DNA from: Mycobacterium senriense
GTDB lineage: Bacteria > Actinomycetota > Actinomycetes > Mycobacteriales > Mycobacteriaceae
Assembly: GCF_019668465.1 (NCBI RefSeq)
Contig: NZ_AP024828.1
Span: 3,348,001-3,412,000 of the forward strand
Direction of reading: 5' to 3'
DNA length: 64,000 bases
In this document: one piece after another, positions 28,167 through 39,401 of the stretch
Layout: every line of letters starts with the position of its first letter
Numbering within the stretch: the first letter of the stretch is position 1
The notes under the pieces: generated by a model
Database searches by the model: none
What the model was told of the DNA's origin: nothing
The model's input: only the letters and a program-made list of their open reading frames with translations
Program-made: the position numbers and the translations under genes

Positions 28167-28490
28167 TTAGGGCGGCGGGGGTGGTACGACGGGTCGGCAC
28201 ACATTGGCACCCGGGTCCCACCAGTTGCCTGGTCCGCAATCCTGGGGTGGCGGTGCGCCTAACGGCTGGCAGGCATTGGCTCCCGGGTTCCACCAGTTGC
28301 CTGGTCCGCAATCCTGGGGTGGCGGTGCGCCTAACGGCTGGCAGGCATTGGCTCCCGGGTTCCACCAGTTGCCTGGACCGCAATCTGGGGGTTGAGCAGA
28401 GCTATTCCCAGGCGATACCGCTGTCATGTACGTCATGGGCGCTAAAGCCACTGCGACCACGCCCGCCGCGCGACGAACAAACATGCTCAT
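28167..28490 (-). CDS. secreted protein with 24-residue Cys/Trp repeats
   Basis: Exported protein of 107 residues. A signal peptide (MSMFVRRAAGVVAVALAP and on) ends near NSSA. The rest is three tandem units of 24 residues with core DCGPGNWWNPGANACQP, joined by proline linkers (LGAPPPQ) and ending VVPPPPP. Each unit holds two Cys, probably one disulfide per unit, and a WW pair. The first ATG has GGAGGGCC upstream. I do not recognise a named family; small Cys/Trp modules like this often bind polysaccharide or other proteins. It begins an accessory segment reaching to tRNA-Arg. Confidence 0.7.
   Translation of the reverse strand: MSMFVRRAAGVVAVALAPMTYMTAVSPGNSSAQPPDCGPGNWWNPGANACQPLGAPPPQDCGPGNWWNPGANACQPLGAPPPQDCGPGNWWDPGANVCRPVVPPPPP
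28204..28392. repeat. 72-bp tandem repeat inside the secreted-protein gene
   Basis: Unit 1 is 28204-28275 and unit 2 is 28276-28347, with two differences in 72 bases; a partial third unit follows to about 28392 with more changes. Units are in frame (24 codons), so copy-number change would lengthen or shorten the protein without frameshift. Confidence 0.9.
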
Positions 28491-28679
28491 CGAAGGCCCT
28501 CCGTCCGGTAAATGCCAGAACCAGAAGCAGCTTCAGCGAGTGTAAGCCCCAGCAACTCACTTCGACGGCAAAGTCGTCGAAAAACGAGTAGTCAGCAACC
28601 CGAGGGGGTGTTCTATCCCAGCAAACGACTGTCCGGACGAGCCAGAGACTGCGGCAACTTTTCGCGCACGGCAGCGAAA

Positions 28680-28692
28680 GTGACACTGTCAC
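28680..28692. promoter_or_regulatory. perfect 6-1-6 inverted repeat upstream of phage-type gene
   Basis: GTGACACTGTCAC, about 52 bp before the ATG at 28745. Its size and place fit an operator for a dimeric repressor. The 254 bp from 28491 to 28744 show no gene otherwise. Confidence 0.4.
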
Positions 28693-28744
28693 ACAACGCA
28701 TTTCGTGAACTAATTGCATTGAAGCACAACATTTTTGGAGCACC

Positions 28745-29082
28745 ATGGCAGCGAAGCACGGCACACGGCGGCGCTACATCGAGGGCTGCCACTGCCCTGG
28801 GTGTACCAACGCGAACACCTTTTACCAGGCAAAATTACCGCCAGAGGCGCAACGACACGGAACCGGCAACTCCGAGTGTCACTGTGTCAGTATCACCGGC
28901 AACACCTGGACCGGTGGAGGTCGGCGTCGAGGAAGAAATCCGCACGATCGCGCAGGCGCACCCAGGCATGGCCCAGACTGCCCTTGCTTTGGCTCGCATC
29001 CAGTACATCCGCCGCGGCTGTCAACGGCACCGGCCCACCACGCTCCCGCGCCGCACGGCCCAAGGTCGCCAGCAAACGCTGA
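28745..29082 (+). pseudogene. phage-type small protein gene, broken by two frameshifts
   Basis: ATG 28745 has GGAG 5 nt upstream and encodes MAAKHGTRRRYIEGCHCPGC, the N-terminus of a small protein type common in mycobacteriophages and prophages (C-x-C-x-x-C cluster). The sensible reading then moves to the second frame near 28825-28835 (NYRQRRNDTEPATPS, PGPVEVGVEEEIRTIAQA, MAQTALALARI) and to the third near 29005-29020 (AAAVNGTGPP), ending at TGA 29080-29082. In the family as I know it, these blocks are one continuous protein, a terminase-associated or conserved hypothetical phage product. Two shifts mean the gene is dead unless the sequence has errors. Confidence 0.65.
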
Positions 29083-29097
29083 CGTTTATTAACGTCA
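29080..29097. promoter_or_regulatory. perfect 7-4-7 palindrome
   Basis: TGACGTTTATTAACGTCA lies at the end of the broken phage-type gene and about 170 bp before the WhiB gene, in AT-rich DNA. It could be an operator for the regulator gene or the hairpin of a weak terminator; no T run follows. Confidence 0.4.
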
Positions 29098-29268
29098 CTA
29101 GAAAAAAGGTACGTGCGTGCCACAAAGTTGTTGCGCAATCGATACCGAATCGCTTAACTTAGAAACCGGGGGATCCAAGTCACACGTACGGGCCGATGTG
29201 GCGCACATCCCAGCACCAGGGGGGCGGTCGCAACACTTTGCGGCCGACCGGGACGAAGGACTAGCTCG

Positions 29269-29616
29269 TTGTCAGTAGAAAGACGGGCCGCTCGGCCCGT
29301 GAGACTTGTGCTCGCAAAAAGCACTCCGCGCGCAGTGGCCGCGGACGATCGCGCATGGGTGCCGGGGGCGCTGTGTACTGAATCAGATCCCGATCGGATG
29401 TTCGTGCGGGGGGCCCAACAACGTATAGAGGCAGTTATCTGCCGTCACTGCCCTGTGATGCAGGAGTGCGGAGCGGAGGCGCTCGACAACAAGGTCGAGT
29501 TCGGAATCTGGGGCGGCATGACCGAGCGCCAGCGCAGGGCTCTGCTCAAGCGCCATCCCGAGGTTGTGTCCTGGACAGACTTTTTTGCTAAGCGCAACGC
29601 CCGCTCCATCGGATAG
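29269..29616 (+). CDS. WhiB4-like iron-sulfur regulator
   Basis: WhiB-family protein of 115 residues. Four Cys ligands for a [4Fe-4S] cluster: Cys36 (PGALCTESDPD), Cys58 and Cys61 (VICRHCPVMQEC), Cys67. The turn GIWGGMTERQRR and the following basic region bind sigma factor and DNA in the family. The block RHCPVMQECGAEALDNKVEF and the tail HPEVVSW are closest to WhiB4, but the place next to tRNA-Arg is not the WhiB4 locus of M. tuberculosis (Rv3681c), so this is probably a paralog. TTG 29269 with GAAGGA upstream is the first start; GTG 29299 is possible. WhiB4 senses oxygen and redox stress; the role here is inferred only. Confidence 0.82.
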   Translation: MSVERRAARPVRLVLAKSTPRAVAADDRAWVPGALCTESDPDRMFVRGAQQRIEAVICRHCPVMQECGAEALDNKVEFGIWGGMTERQRRALLKRHPEVVSWTDFFAKRNARSIG

Positions 29617-29731
29617 GCACCCGTGGCCACTAGCCGATGGGCAGCCGTCGAGGCGCATCCGTGGGTCCCCCCGGGTGCTGGTCAGCACCCATCAAACCGC
29701 AGCTCCGGTCGGACACTGGGTCAGGAACTGA

Positions 29732-29947
29732 CGCCGCTACCCATCCAGCGGTCAAATACCAGCAAACGCGCCCGGCAGTGATGCGGATCTATTGCTCACT
29801 GGCCGAACTATTTGCACCCAGGGAGGCATCAGCGGCCGCTACGTGAATCAGGAGGTGGCTGCCCATCTAGGGACCAACACGGCTGCTGCTGGCCAGGTGG
29901 TCGATGCCGCGGTCGAGTACATCTGCCCTGGTGTGAACATCCCTTAA
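29732..29947 (+). pseudogene. DUF732 gene lacking its 5' end
   Basis: Reading frame from just after TGA 29729-29731 to TAA 29945-29947, 71 codons. It encodes LLLTGRTICTQGG and then GQVVDAAVEYICPGVNIP, which lines up with the DUF732 gene at 24963-25274 (LGHAICSDRAAG and SAAESNYCP). No signal peptide, ATG start or upstream part is present, so it is most likely a truncated remnant, although internal TTG or GTG codons could start a short peptide. Confidence 0.55.
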
Positions 29948-30048
29948 AGCCGAAGAAAGAGCACGGGATGTTCGTTCACAGGCCGTAGAGCCACGCCAGA
30001 CACCTAGTTGTGCAGACCTTGCGCGGCATTGCGTCCGCGCTGGTCAGA

Positions 30049-30124
30049 TGGTGCCCCCGGCAGGATTCGAACCTGCGGCCTTCTGCTCCGGAGGCAGACG
30101 CTCTATCCCCTGAGCTACGGGGGC
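30049..30124 (-). tRNA. tRNA-Arg (anticodon CCG)
   Basis: Cloverleaf on the reverse strand: acceptor GCCCCCG (5' end at 30124) pairs with CGGGGGC; anticodon stem TCTGC/GCAGA with loop CTCCGGA, anticodon CCG; T-arm GCAGGTTCGAATCCTGC; discriminator A and encoded CCA at 30051-30049. It matches argV, located upstream of argS in M. tuberculosis. Its 3' end faces the disturbed 28-30 kb segment. Confidence 0.95.
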
Positions 30125-30251
30125 GCACCGACATACCTGTTGCGCCATGGGGCTTTCGAACAAGCACGGACAGACTAACGCATCGCGGTGGCCACCCCGC
30201 CACCGCAATGGATTCGGGGCGCGGACACCCCAGCCAATAGGATGGACGTTC

Positions 30252-31904
30252 GTGACCCCCGCTGACCTGGCTGAGCTGCTCAAAACCACCGCCGCCGCGG
30301 TGCTGGCCGAGCGCGGGCTGGATGCTGCCGCGCTGCCGCAGACGGTCACCGTGGAGCGCCCTCGCAATCCCGAGCACGGCGATTACGCCAGCAACCTGGC
30401 GCTGCAGCTGGGCAAGAAGGTCGGCGCCAACCCCCGCGAGCTGGCCGGATGGCTCGCCGAGGCGCTCGCCCAGGCCGACGGCATCGCGTCGGCGGAGGTG
30501 GCCGGTCCCGGCTTCATCAACCTGCGCCTCGAGGCGTCGGCGCAAGCCGTCGTCGTCGTCAACGTCATCGACGCCGGCGACCGCTTCGGTCACTCTGACG
30601 CGCTGGCTGGACGCCACATCAACCTGGAGTTCGTGTCGGCCAATCCGACCGGACCGATCCACATCGGCGGCACCCGCTGGGCCGCGGTCGGCGACGCGCT
30701 GGGCCGGCTGCTGTCCACCCAGGGCGCCGACGTGGTGCGCGAATACTATTTCAACGACCACGGCGCCCAGATCGACCGGTTCGCCAGTTCGCTGGTCGCC
30801 GCGGCCAAGGGTGAGCCCATCCCGGAAGACGGCTACGCCGGCGCCTACATCCACGACATCAGCGCCGAGGTGTTGCGGAAAGCGCCCGATGCGCTGAGCC
30901 TGCCCGAGGCCGAAATGCGCGAGACCTTCCGCGCAATCGGTGTCGACCTGATGTTCACCCACATCAAGGAGTCGTTGCACGAGTTCGGCACCGACTTCGA
31001 CGTCTACACCCACGAAGACTCGATGCACACCAAGGGCCTGGTCGAGGAAGCCATCGGGAGGCTGCGCGAGACGGGCAACATCTACGAGAAGGACGGCGCA
31101 ACGTGGTTGCGCACCAGCGCCTTTGGTGACGACAAGGACCGCGTCGTCATCAAGAGCGACGGCAAGCCGGCCTACATCGCCGGTGACATCGCCTACTACC
31201 TGGACAAGCGGCAGCGCGGCTTCGACCTGGCCATCTACATGCTGGGGGCCGACCACCACGGCTACATCGCCCGGCTCAAGGCCGTGGCGGCCGCGTTCGG
31301 CGACGACCCGGCCACCGTCGAGGTGCTCATCGGACAGATGGTCAACCTCGTCCGCGACGGCCAGCCGGTCCGGATGAGCAAGCGGGCCGGAACGGTGATC
31401 ACGCTGGACGACCTCGTCGAGGCCATCGGTGTCGACGCCGCGCGTTACAGCCTGATCCGTTCCTCGGTGGACACCCCCATCGACATCGACCTCGCGCTGT
31501 GGTCCTCGGCGTCGAACGAAAACCCGGTCTATTACGTGCAATACGCGCATGCCCGGCTCTCGGCGCTGGCCCGCAACGCCGCCGAACTGGGGCTGATCCC
31601 CGACACCGGGCACCTCGAGCTGCTCAGGCACGACAAGGAGGGGACGCTGCTGCGCACCCTCGGCGAATTCCCCCGGGTGCTCAACACGGCGGCGTCGCTC
31701 CGCGAACCCCACCGCGTATGCCGGTACTTGGAAGACCTCGCCGGCGACTACCACCGGTTCTACGACGCGTGCCGGGTCTTGCCGCAGGGCGACGAGCAAC
31801 CGACCGATCTGCACACCGCGCGCCTGGCGCTGTGCCAGGCGACCCGCCAGGTGATCGCCAACGGCCTGGCGATACTGGGCGTCACCGCTCCGGAGCGAAT
31901 GTGA
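30252..31904 (+). CDS. argS: arginyl-tRNA synthetase
   Basis: Class I synthetase of 550 residues charging tRNA-Arg. N-terminal Add-1 domain, then the HIGH signature in [19 protein letters not shown], the catalytic segment [13 protein letters not shown] and a KMSKS-like loop [15 protein letters not shown], and a C-terminal helical DALR domain around [16 protein letters not shown] 30252 is chosen as the first start with similarity. The stop overlaps the lysA GTG, beginning a run argS-lysA-hom-thrC-thrB. It stands beside a gene for one of its own substrates, tRNA-Arg(CCG). Confidence 0.96.
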   Translation: MTPADLAELLKTTAAAVLAERGLDAAALPQTVTVERPRNPEHGDYASNLALQLGKKVGANPRELAGWLAEALAQADGIASAEVAGPGFINLRLEASAQAVVVVNVIDAGDRFGHSDALAGRHINLEFVSANPTGPIHIGGTRWAAVGDALGRLLSTQGADVVREYYFNDHGAQIDRFASSLVAAAKGEPIPEDGYAGAYIHDISAEVLRKAPDALSLPEAEMRETFRAIGVDLMFTHIKESLHEFGTDFDVYTHEDSMHTKGLVEEAIGRLRETGNIYEKDGATWLRTSAFGDDKDRVVIKSDGKPAYIAGDIAYYLDKRQRGFDLAIYMLGADHHGYIARLKAVAAAFGDDPATVEVLIGQMVNLVRDGQPVRMSKRAGTVITLDDLVEAIGVDAARYSLIRSSVDTPIDIDLALWSSASNENPVYYVQYAHARLSALARNAAELGLIPDTGHLELLRHDKEGTLLRTLGEFPRVLNTAASLREPHRVCRYLEDLAGDYHRFYDACRVLPQGDEQPTDLHTARLALCQATRQVIANGLAILGVTAPERM

Positions 31905-33319
31905 ACGTTCACCCCGCCGGTCCTCGGCACGCCGAAGAGACCCGTCACGCCGAAAGCCCGCTGCGGCCGCAATCCCCCGAGGAGCTGCTGCTGTTGGCGC
32001 CGAATGTGTGGCCGCGCAACGTCGCTCGCGATGAAGCCGGAGTCGCCAGCATCGCGGGTGTGACGGTGACCGACCTCGCCCACGAGTACGGGACCCCGCT
32101 GTTCGTCATCGACGAGGACGACTTCCGGTACCGCTGCCGGGAGATCGCGTCGGCCTTCGGCGGCGGCAAGAACGTGCACTATGCCGCGAAGGCGTTCCTG
32201 TGCAGCGAGATTGCGCGCTGGATCGACGAAGAAGGCCTGTCCCTCGACGTCTGCACCGGCGGGGAGCTGGCGGTCGCGCTGCACGCCAACTTCCCACCCG
32301 AGCGGATCACGTTCCACGGCAACAACAAATCGGTCGCCGAGCTGACGGCCGCGGTCAAAGCCGGTGTCGGCCATGTTGTGTTGGACTCGATGGTCGAGAT
32401 CGAGCGTCTCGACGCCATCGCGGGGGAGGCGGGCATCGTCCAGGATGTCTTCGTCCGTCTCACCGTCGGTGTCGAGGCGCACACCCACGAGTTCATCTCC
32501 ACCGCGCACGAGGACCAGAAGTTCGGGTTGTCGCTGGCCAGCGGCGCGGCTCTGGACGCCGTCGGCAAAGTATTCGACACCCGGCACCTGCGACTGGTGG
32601 GCCTGCACAGTCACATCGGTTCGCAGATCTTCGACGTCGCCGGCTTCGAACTCGCCGCCCACCGCGTGATCGGTCTGCTACACCAAGCCGTCGAACAATT
32701 CGGTGTCGAGAAGGCCGCACAGATCTCCACCGTGGATCTGGGTGGCGGACTGGGCATCTCCTATCTCGCCGCCGACGATCCGCCGCCGATGGGCGAGCTG
32801 GCCGCCAAGCTGAGCGAGATCGTGCGCAACGAGTCGGCGGCCGTCGGGCTGCCGACCCCGCGGCTGGTGGTCGAGCCGGGACGGGCCATCGCCGGGCCCG
32901 GCACCATCACGCTCTACGAGGTGGGCACCGTCAAGGATGTCGACGTGAGCGCCACCGCGCACCGGCGCTACGTCAGCGTCGACGGCGGCATGAGCGACAA
33001 CATCCGCACCGCACTCTATGACGCGCAGTACGACGCCCGGCTGGTCTCGCGGCTCAGCGATGCGCCGGCCGAGTCGGCCCGTATCGTCGGAAAGCATTGC
33101 GAGAGCGGCGATATCGTGGTGCGCGACACCTGGATGCCCGGAGACCTGCGCCCGGGCGACCTGATCGGGGTCGCCGCCACCGGTGCCTACTGTTATTCAT
33201 TGTCGAGTCGTTACAACATGATCTGTCGCCCCGCCGTCGTCGCGGTGCGCGACGGGCGCGCCCGTCAGGTCCTGCGTCGTGAGACGGTCGACGATCTATT
33301 GAGTCTGGAAGTGAGGTGA
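31901..33319 (+). CDS. lysA: diaminopimelate decarboxylase
   Basis: PLP enzyme of 472 residues making L-lysine from meso-diaminopimelate. The PLP lysine is Lys97 in [11 protein letters not shown]; other blocks are [18 protein letters not shown], the glycine-rich [21 protein letters not shown] and [12 protein letters not shown] with the substrate-binding Cys, then [12 protein letters not shown]. Compared with the M. tuberculosis enzyme the N-terminus is about 25 residues longer if GTG 31901 is used. The frame overlaps argS by 4 bp. Confidence 0.95.
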   Translation: MNVHPAGPRHAEETRHAESPLRPQSPEELLLLAPNVWPRNVARDEAGVASIAGVTVTDLAHEYGTPLFVIDEDDFRYRCREIASAFGGGKNVHYAAKAFLCSEIARWIDEEGLSLDVCTGGELAVALHANFPPERITFHGNNKSVAELTAAVKAGVGHVVLDSMVEIERLDAIAGEAGIVQDVFVRLTVGVEAHTHEFISTAHEDQKFGLSLASGAALDAVGKVFDTRHLRLVGLHSHIGSQIFDVAGFELAAHRVIGLLHQAVEQFGVEKAAQISTVDLGGGLGISYLAADDPPPMGELAAKLSEIVRNESAAVGLPTPRLVVEPGRAIAGPGTITLYEVGTVKDVDVSATAHRRYVSVDGGMSDNIRTALYDAQYDARLVSRLSDAPAESARIVGKHCESGDIVVRDTWMPGDLRPGDLIGVAATGAYCYSLSSRYNMICRPAVVAVRDGRARQVLRRETVDDLLSLEVR

Positions 33320-33322
33320 ACT

Positions 33323-34641
33323 GTGCCCCGTGACGAAAAGCCGGTCGGTGTAGCGGTACTCGGATTGGGCAACGTCGGCAGCGAAGTTGTCCGAATCATC
33401 GAGGACAGCGCTGATGACCTCGCCGCTCGCGTTGGCGCACCCGTGGTGTTGCGTGGCGTCGGAGTGCGCCGCGTCGCCGAGGGCCGTGGTGTTCCCGTCG
33501 AGCTGCTCACCGATGACATCGAAGCGCTCGCCGCGCGCGACGACGTCGACATTGTCGTGGAACTGATGGGACCGGTGGAACCCGCGCGCAAGGCCATCCT
33601 GTGCGCCCTCGAGCACGGTAAATCGGTCGTCACGGCGAATAAGGCGCTGCTGGCCACCTCTACCGGCGAATTGGCGCAGGCCGCCGAAAGTGCGCATGTC
33701 GACCTGTATTTCGAGGCTGCCGTAGCGGGTGCCATTCCGGTCATCCGCCCGCTGACCCAGTCTTTGGCCGGCGACACGGTGCTGCGGGTCGCCGGGATCG
33801 TCAACGGCACCACCAACTACATCTTGTCCGCGATGGACAGCACCGGCGCCGACTACGACACGGCGCTGGCCGAAGCCAGCGCGTTGGGTTATGCCGAGGC
33901 CGACCCCACCGCCGACGTCGAGGGCTACGACGCCGCAGCCAAGGCGGCGATCCTGGCGTCCATTGCTTTTCACACCCGGGTGACCGCCGACGACGTGTAC
34001 CGCGAGGGCATCACAAAAGTCACCCCGGCCGACTTCGAATCGGCCCGGGCCCTGGGGTGCACCATCAAGCTGCTGTCCATCTGCGAGCGCATCACAACCG
34101 ATGGCCAGGAGCGGGTTTCGGCGCGGGTCTACCCGGCACTCGTGCCGTTGTCGCACCCGCTGGCCACCGTCAACGGCGCCTTCAACGCGGTGGTGGTCGA
34201 GGCCAAGGCCTCCGGCCGGCTGATGTTCTACGGCCAAGGCGCCGGTGGCGCGCCGACCGCGTCCGCGGTCGCCGGTGACATGGTGATGGCAGCGCGCAAC
34301 CGGGTGCTGGGCAGCCGCGGGCCGCGGGAATCCAAATACGCCCAACTTCCGGTCGCCCCAATGGGTTTCATCTCCACGCGTTACTACGTCAGCATGAATG
34401 TCGCCGACAAGCCCGGCGTGCTGTCCTCGGTGGCGGCCGAATTCGCCAAGCGTGAGGTCAGCATCGCCGAGGTCCGTCAGGAAGGTGTCGCGGACGAAGG
34501 CGGGCGACGGGTGGGTGCGCGCATCGTCGTGGTCACCCACACCGCGACGGATGCCGCGCTGTCCGAAACCGTCGAGGCGCTGGCCGATTTGGATGCCGTG
34601 CAGAGCGTCACCAGCGTGCTACGACTGGAAGGGACCACCCT

Positions 34642-34645
<4 letters not shown>
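33323..34645 (+). CDS. hom: homoserine dehydrogenase
   Basis: Enzyme of 440 residues reducing aspartate semialdehyde to homoserine, the branch to threonine, methionine and isoleucine. N-terminal NAD(P) motif [10 protein letters not shown] (residues 12-21), catalytic core with [17 protein letters not shown] and [17 protein letters not shown], and a C-terminal ACT domain ([22 protein letters not shown]) for feedback by threonine. Annotated thrA in M. tuberculosis. Three bp after lysA and overlapping thrC by ATGA. Confidence 0.95.
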
Positions 34646-36754
<2,109 letters not shown>

Positions 36755-37021
36755 TCCACGGCGTGGCCGGAGGGTTTGCTTGCTTCCGGCAAGGATGGGG
36801 GCTATCCTCGGACGCGTCCAGCAATCGCAGCATCTGCATCTGCATCCATACTGCCTTGCCGCTAGGACACACCAATTCTTCTTGTGGACGAGGTTCGCCG
36901 TTTACTCCGCCGATCCAGGCGATCACCGTTGCAATGTCGATGATTGGGCGCACTCGGCAATTTGCCTGAATGCAACGAACCCTCCGTATGACCTGATCAG
37001 CGGGGGAAAGAAAGGAAATCC
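36755..37021 (+). other. rho leader region
   Basis: 267 bp without a credible gene, with several low-GC patches unlike the flanks. It must hold the rho promoter and a long 5' leader; rho genes often regulate themselves through such leaders, but no specific element can be proven from sequence. AAAGGA sits before the rho GTG. Confidence 0.45.
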
Positions 37022-38881
37022 GTGACTGATACGGACCTGTTCACGGCTGGCGAAAACACTGACGCCAATCAAGTCTCGAATGCCGTGACCACAGACACTC
37101 CGGACGCGAAACCCAACGTCTCGGGTGGATCACTGTCCACGATGGTGCTGCCCGAGTTGCGCGCGCTGGCCAATCAAGTTGGCGTCAAAGGGACGTCGGG
37201 CATGCGTAAGAACGAACTGATCGCCGCGATCAAGGAAGTCCGGGGGCAGGCCAACGGCGCTCCCGCCAATGGCGCCAAGCCCGCTGAGGACAGCGGCAAG
37301 CCGGACCACAAAGACGACGACAAGAACGACAACACCAGCGCCGACGCACCGGCGGCCAAGGGCGACCAGAAGAATACGACCGAGGCGCCCCGCCGCGAAC
37401 GACGCGGCGCTTCCCGCGATGCGGGATCCTCCGCCCGCGGCAACGACGAGGCCGACCGCGAGAGCTCAGGCAGCCGTGAGGGCGCCGCTCCCGGTGAGGG
37501 CGACCGCCGCGAGAAGGGCAAGCAAGACAACCAGAATGACGGCCGTGGCCAAGACGGCGGCGGCGACCAGGATCAGAACTCCGGCGGCCAGCAGGGCCGC
37601 GGCGGCTCGAACCAGCAGGACGACGACGGCGAGGGCCGTCAGGGCCGGCGGGGACGCCGCTTCCGCGATCGTGACCGTCGCCGCCGGGGTGAGCGCTCCG
37701 GTGAGGGCGGCGACACCGAGCTGCGCGAGGACGACGTCGTCCAGCCGGTTGCCGGAATTCTTGACGTTCTCGACAATTACGCGTTCGTGCGCACCTCGGG
37801 CTACCTGGCCGGCCCGCACGACGTCTATGTGTCGATGAACATGGTGCGCAAGAACGGTCTTCGTCGTGGTGACGCAGTCACCGGCGCGGTCCGCGTGCCC
37901 AAGGAAGGCGAACAGCCCAACCAGCGGCAGAAGTTCAACCCGTTGGTGCGCCTGGACAGTATCAACGGCGGCTCAGTCGAGGACGCCAAGAAGCGCCCCG
38001 ATTTTTCCAAGCTGACGCCGTTGTACCCCAACCAGCGCCTACGTCTGGAAACCACCAGCGACCGGCTGACCACCCGGGTCATCGACCTGATCATGCCGAT
38101 CGGCAAGGGCCAGCGCGCGCTGATCGTGTCGCCGCCCAAGGCCGGTAAGACGACGATCCTGCAGGACATCGCCAACGCGATCACCCGGAATAACCCGGAG
38201 TGCCACCTCATGGTCGTGCTCGTCGACGAGCGGCCCGAGGAGGTCACCGACATGACCCGCTCGGTCAAGGGCGAGGTCATCGCCTCGACCTTCGACCGGC
38301 CGCCCACCGACCACACAGCGGTCGCCGAGCTGGCGATTGAGCGGGCCAAGCGTCTCGTCGAGCAGGGCAAGGACGTTGTCGTGCTGCTCGACTCGATCAC
38401 CCGGCTGGGCCGCGCGTACAACAACGCGTCGCCCGCGTCGGGCCGAATCCTGTCCGGTGGTGTCGACTCCACCGCGCTGTACCCGCCCAAGCGGTTCCTC
38501 GGCGCGGCGCGCAACATCGAGGAGGGCGGGTCGCTGACCATCATCGCCACCGCGATGGTTGAGACCGGCTCCACCGGTGACACGGTCATCTTCGAGGAGT
38601 TCAAGGGCACCGGTAACGCGGAGCTCAAGCTGGACCGCAAGATCTCCGAGCGCCGGGTGTTCCCCGCCGTCGACGTGAACCCCTCGGGCACCCGCAAGGA
38701 CGAGCTTTTGCTGTCGCCCGACGAGTTCGGCATCGTGCACAAGCTGCGCCGGGTGCTGTCGGGTCTGGACTCGCACCAGGCCATCGACCTGCTGATGTCG
38801 CAGCTGCGCAAGACCAAGACCAACTACGAGTTCCTGGTCCAGGTGTCCAAGACGACACCCGGGGCGATGGACAACGACTAG
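37022..38881 (+). CDS. rho: transcription termination factor Rho
   Basis: RNA helicase of 619 residues, against about 420 in E. coli. Residues 35-75 carry the N-terminal helical domain (LPELRALANQVGVKGTSGMRK); about 75-235 form an insert very rich in Asp, Arg, Gly, Gln and Asn, typical of actinobacterial Rho, which binds extra RNA. Then the RNA-binding fold (VAGILDVLDNYAFVR) and the ATPase: Walker A PPKAGKTT (371-378), Walker B VVVLLDSITRLGRAYN. GTG 37022 start. Releases transcripts that are no longer translated. Confidence 0.95.
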   Translation: MTDTDLFTAGENTDANQVSNAVTTDTPDAKPNVSGGSLSTMVLPELRALANQVGVKGTSGMRKNELIAAIKEVRGQANGAPANGAKPAEDSGKPDHKDDDKNDNTSADAPAAKGDQKNTTEAPRRERRGASRDAGSSARGNDEADRESSGSREGAAPGEGDRREKGKQDNQNDGRGQDGGGDQDQNSGGQQGRGGSNQQDDDGEGRQGRRGRRFRDRDRRRRGERSGEGGDTELREDDVVQPVAGILDVLDNYAFVRTSGYLAGPHDVYVSMNMVRKNGLRRGDAVTGAVRVPKEGEQPNQRQKFNPLVRLDSINGGSVEDAKKRPDFSKLTPLYPNQRLRLETTSDRLTTRVIDLIMPIGKGQRALIVSPPKAGKTTILQDIANAITRNNPECHLMVVLVDERPEEVTDMTRSVKGEVIASTFDRPPTDHTAVAELAIERAKRLVEQGKDVVVLLDSITRLGRAYNNASPASGRILSGGVDSTALYPPKRFLGAARNIEEGGSLTIIATAMVETGSTGDTVIFEEFKGTGNAELKLDRKISERRVFPAVDVNPSGTRKDELLLSPDEFGIVHKLRRVLSGLDSHQAIDLLMSQLRKTKTNYEFLVQVSKTTPGAMDND

Positions 38882-38958
38882 CCCACTGGCGGTGGCCCGA
38901 GACCGGATCGGGTCACCGGGAATGCCCGGGCGCAGCTCGCTGTTTGGGATGATGGTGG

Positions 38959-38987
38959 TTGACCTGGCATAATCGGGGCTCGATTAT
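38959..38987 (+). promoter_or_regulatory. probable sigma-70 promoter of rpmE
   Basis: TTGACC at 38959-38964, 17-bp spacer, GATTAT at 38982-38987, about 85 bp before the rpmE ATG. Good match for a mycobacterial SigA promoter. Confidence 0.5.
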
Positions 38988-39071
38988 CCGACAACCGCTT
39001 GAGGTTCGGAGTTCACGCCCGACCGTCCGAGTTTGGCCGGGGGCGGGCGGCAAACGATCGAAGAGGACATC

Positions 39072-39302
39072 ATGAAAGCTGACATTCACCCCGCCTACGG
39101 GGAGACCACGGTGCTCTGCGGGTGTGGCAACACCTTCCAGACGCGCAGCACCAAGGACGGCGGACACATCGTCGTCGAGGTCTGCTCGCAGTGCCACCCC
39201 TTCTACACAGGCAAGCAGAAGATCCTCGACAGCGGTGGCCGCGTGGCCCGCTTCGAGAAGCGGTACGGCAAGCGCAACGCCGGCGCTGCTGCCGACAAAT
39301 AG
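39072..39302 (+). CDS. rpmE: ribosomal protein L31 (zinc form)
   Basis: Ribosomal protein of 76 residues. It has the zinc ribbon: C-G-C at 16-18 ([10 protein letters not shown]) and C-x-x-C in [11 protein letters not shown], so this is the zinc-dependent form replaced by a Cys-less paralog under zinc starvation. ATG 39072; GAAGAGGA stands upstream. Followed after 99 bp by prfA. Confidence 0.95.
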   Translation: MKADIHPAYGETTVLCGCGNTFQTRSTKDGGHIVVEVCSQCHPFYTGKQKILDSGGRVARFEKRYGKRNAGAAADK

Positions 39303-39401
39303 CTCGGTTCCCGACGCCCGAACTGTGCGCACCGTCGCACAGGCCGGGCGTCGGTTTGCGTTCGGCGTAGTGACAGGCGAAGCGGGGCAGGAGGTGTGGC
39401 G

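Noticed and set aside
28204..28392. CRISPR array
   Set aside because: Units are 72-bp adjacent coding repeats with no spacers; no cas genes nearby.
30049..30124. Duplicate of the tRNA-Arg 3' end marking an att site
   Set aside because: Looked for the T-arm sequence elsewhere in 26-30 kb by eye and found none; a diverged copy cannot be excluded.
29976..31814. 612-codon minus-strand frame covering argS and the tRNA
   Set aside because: It reads through a tRNA gene and antisense to a clear arginyl-tRNA synthetase; no protein features.
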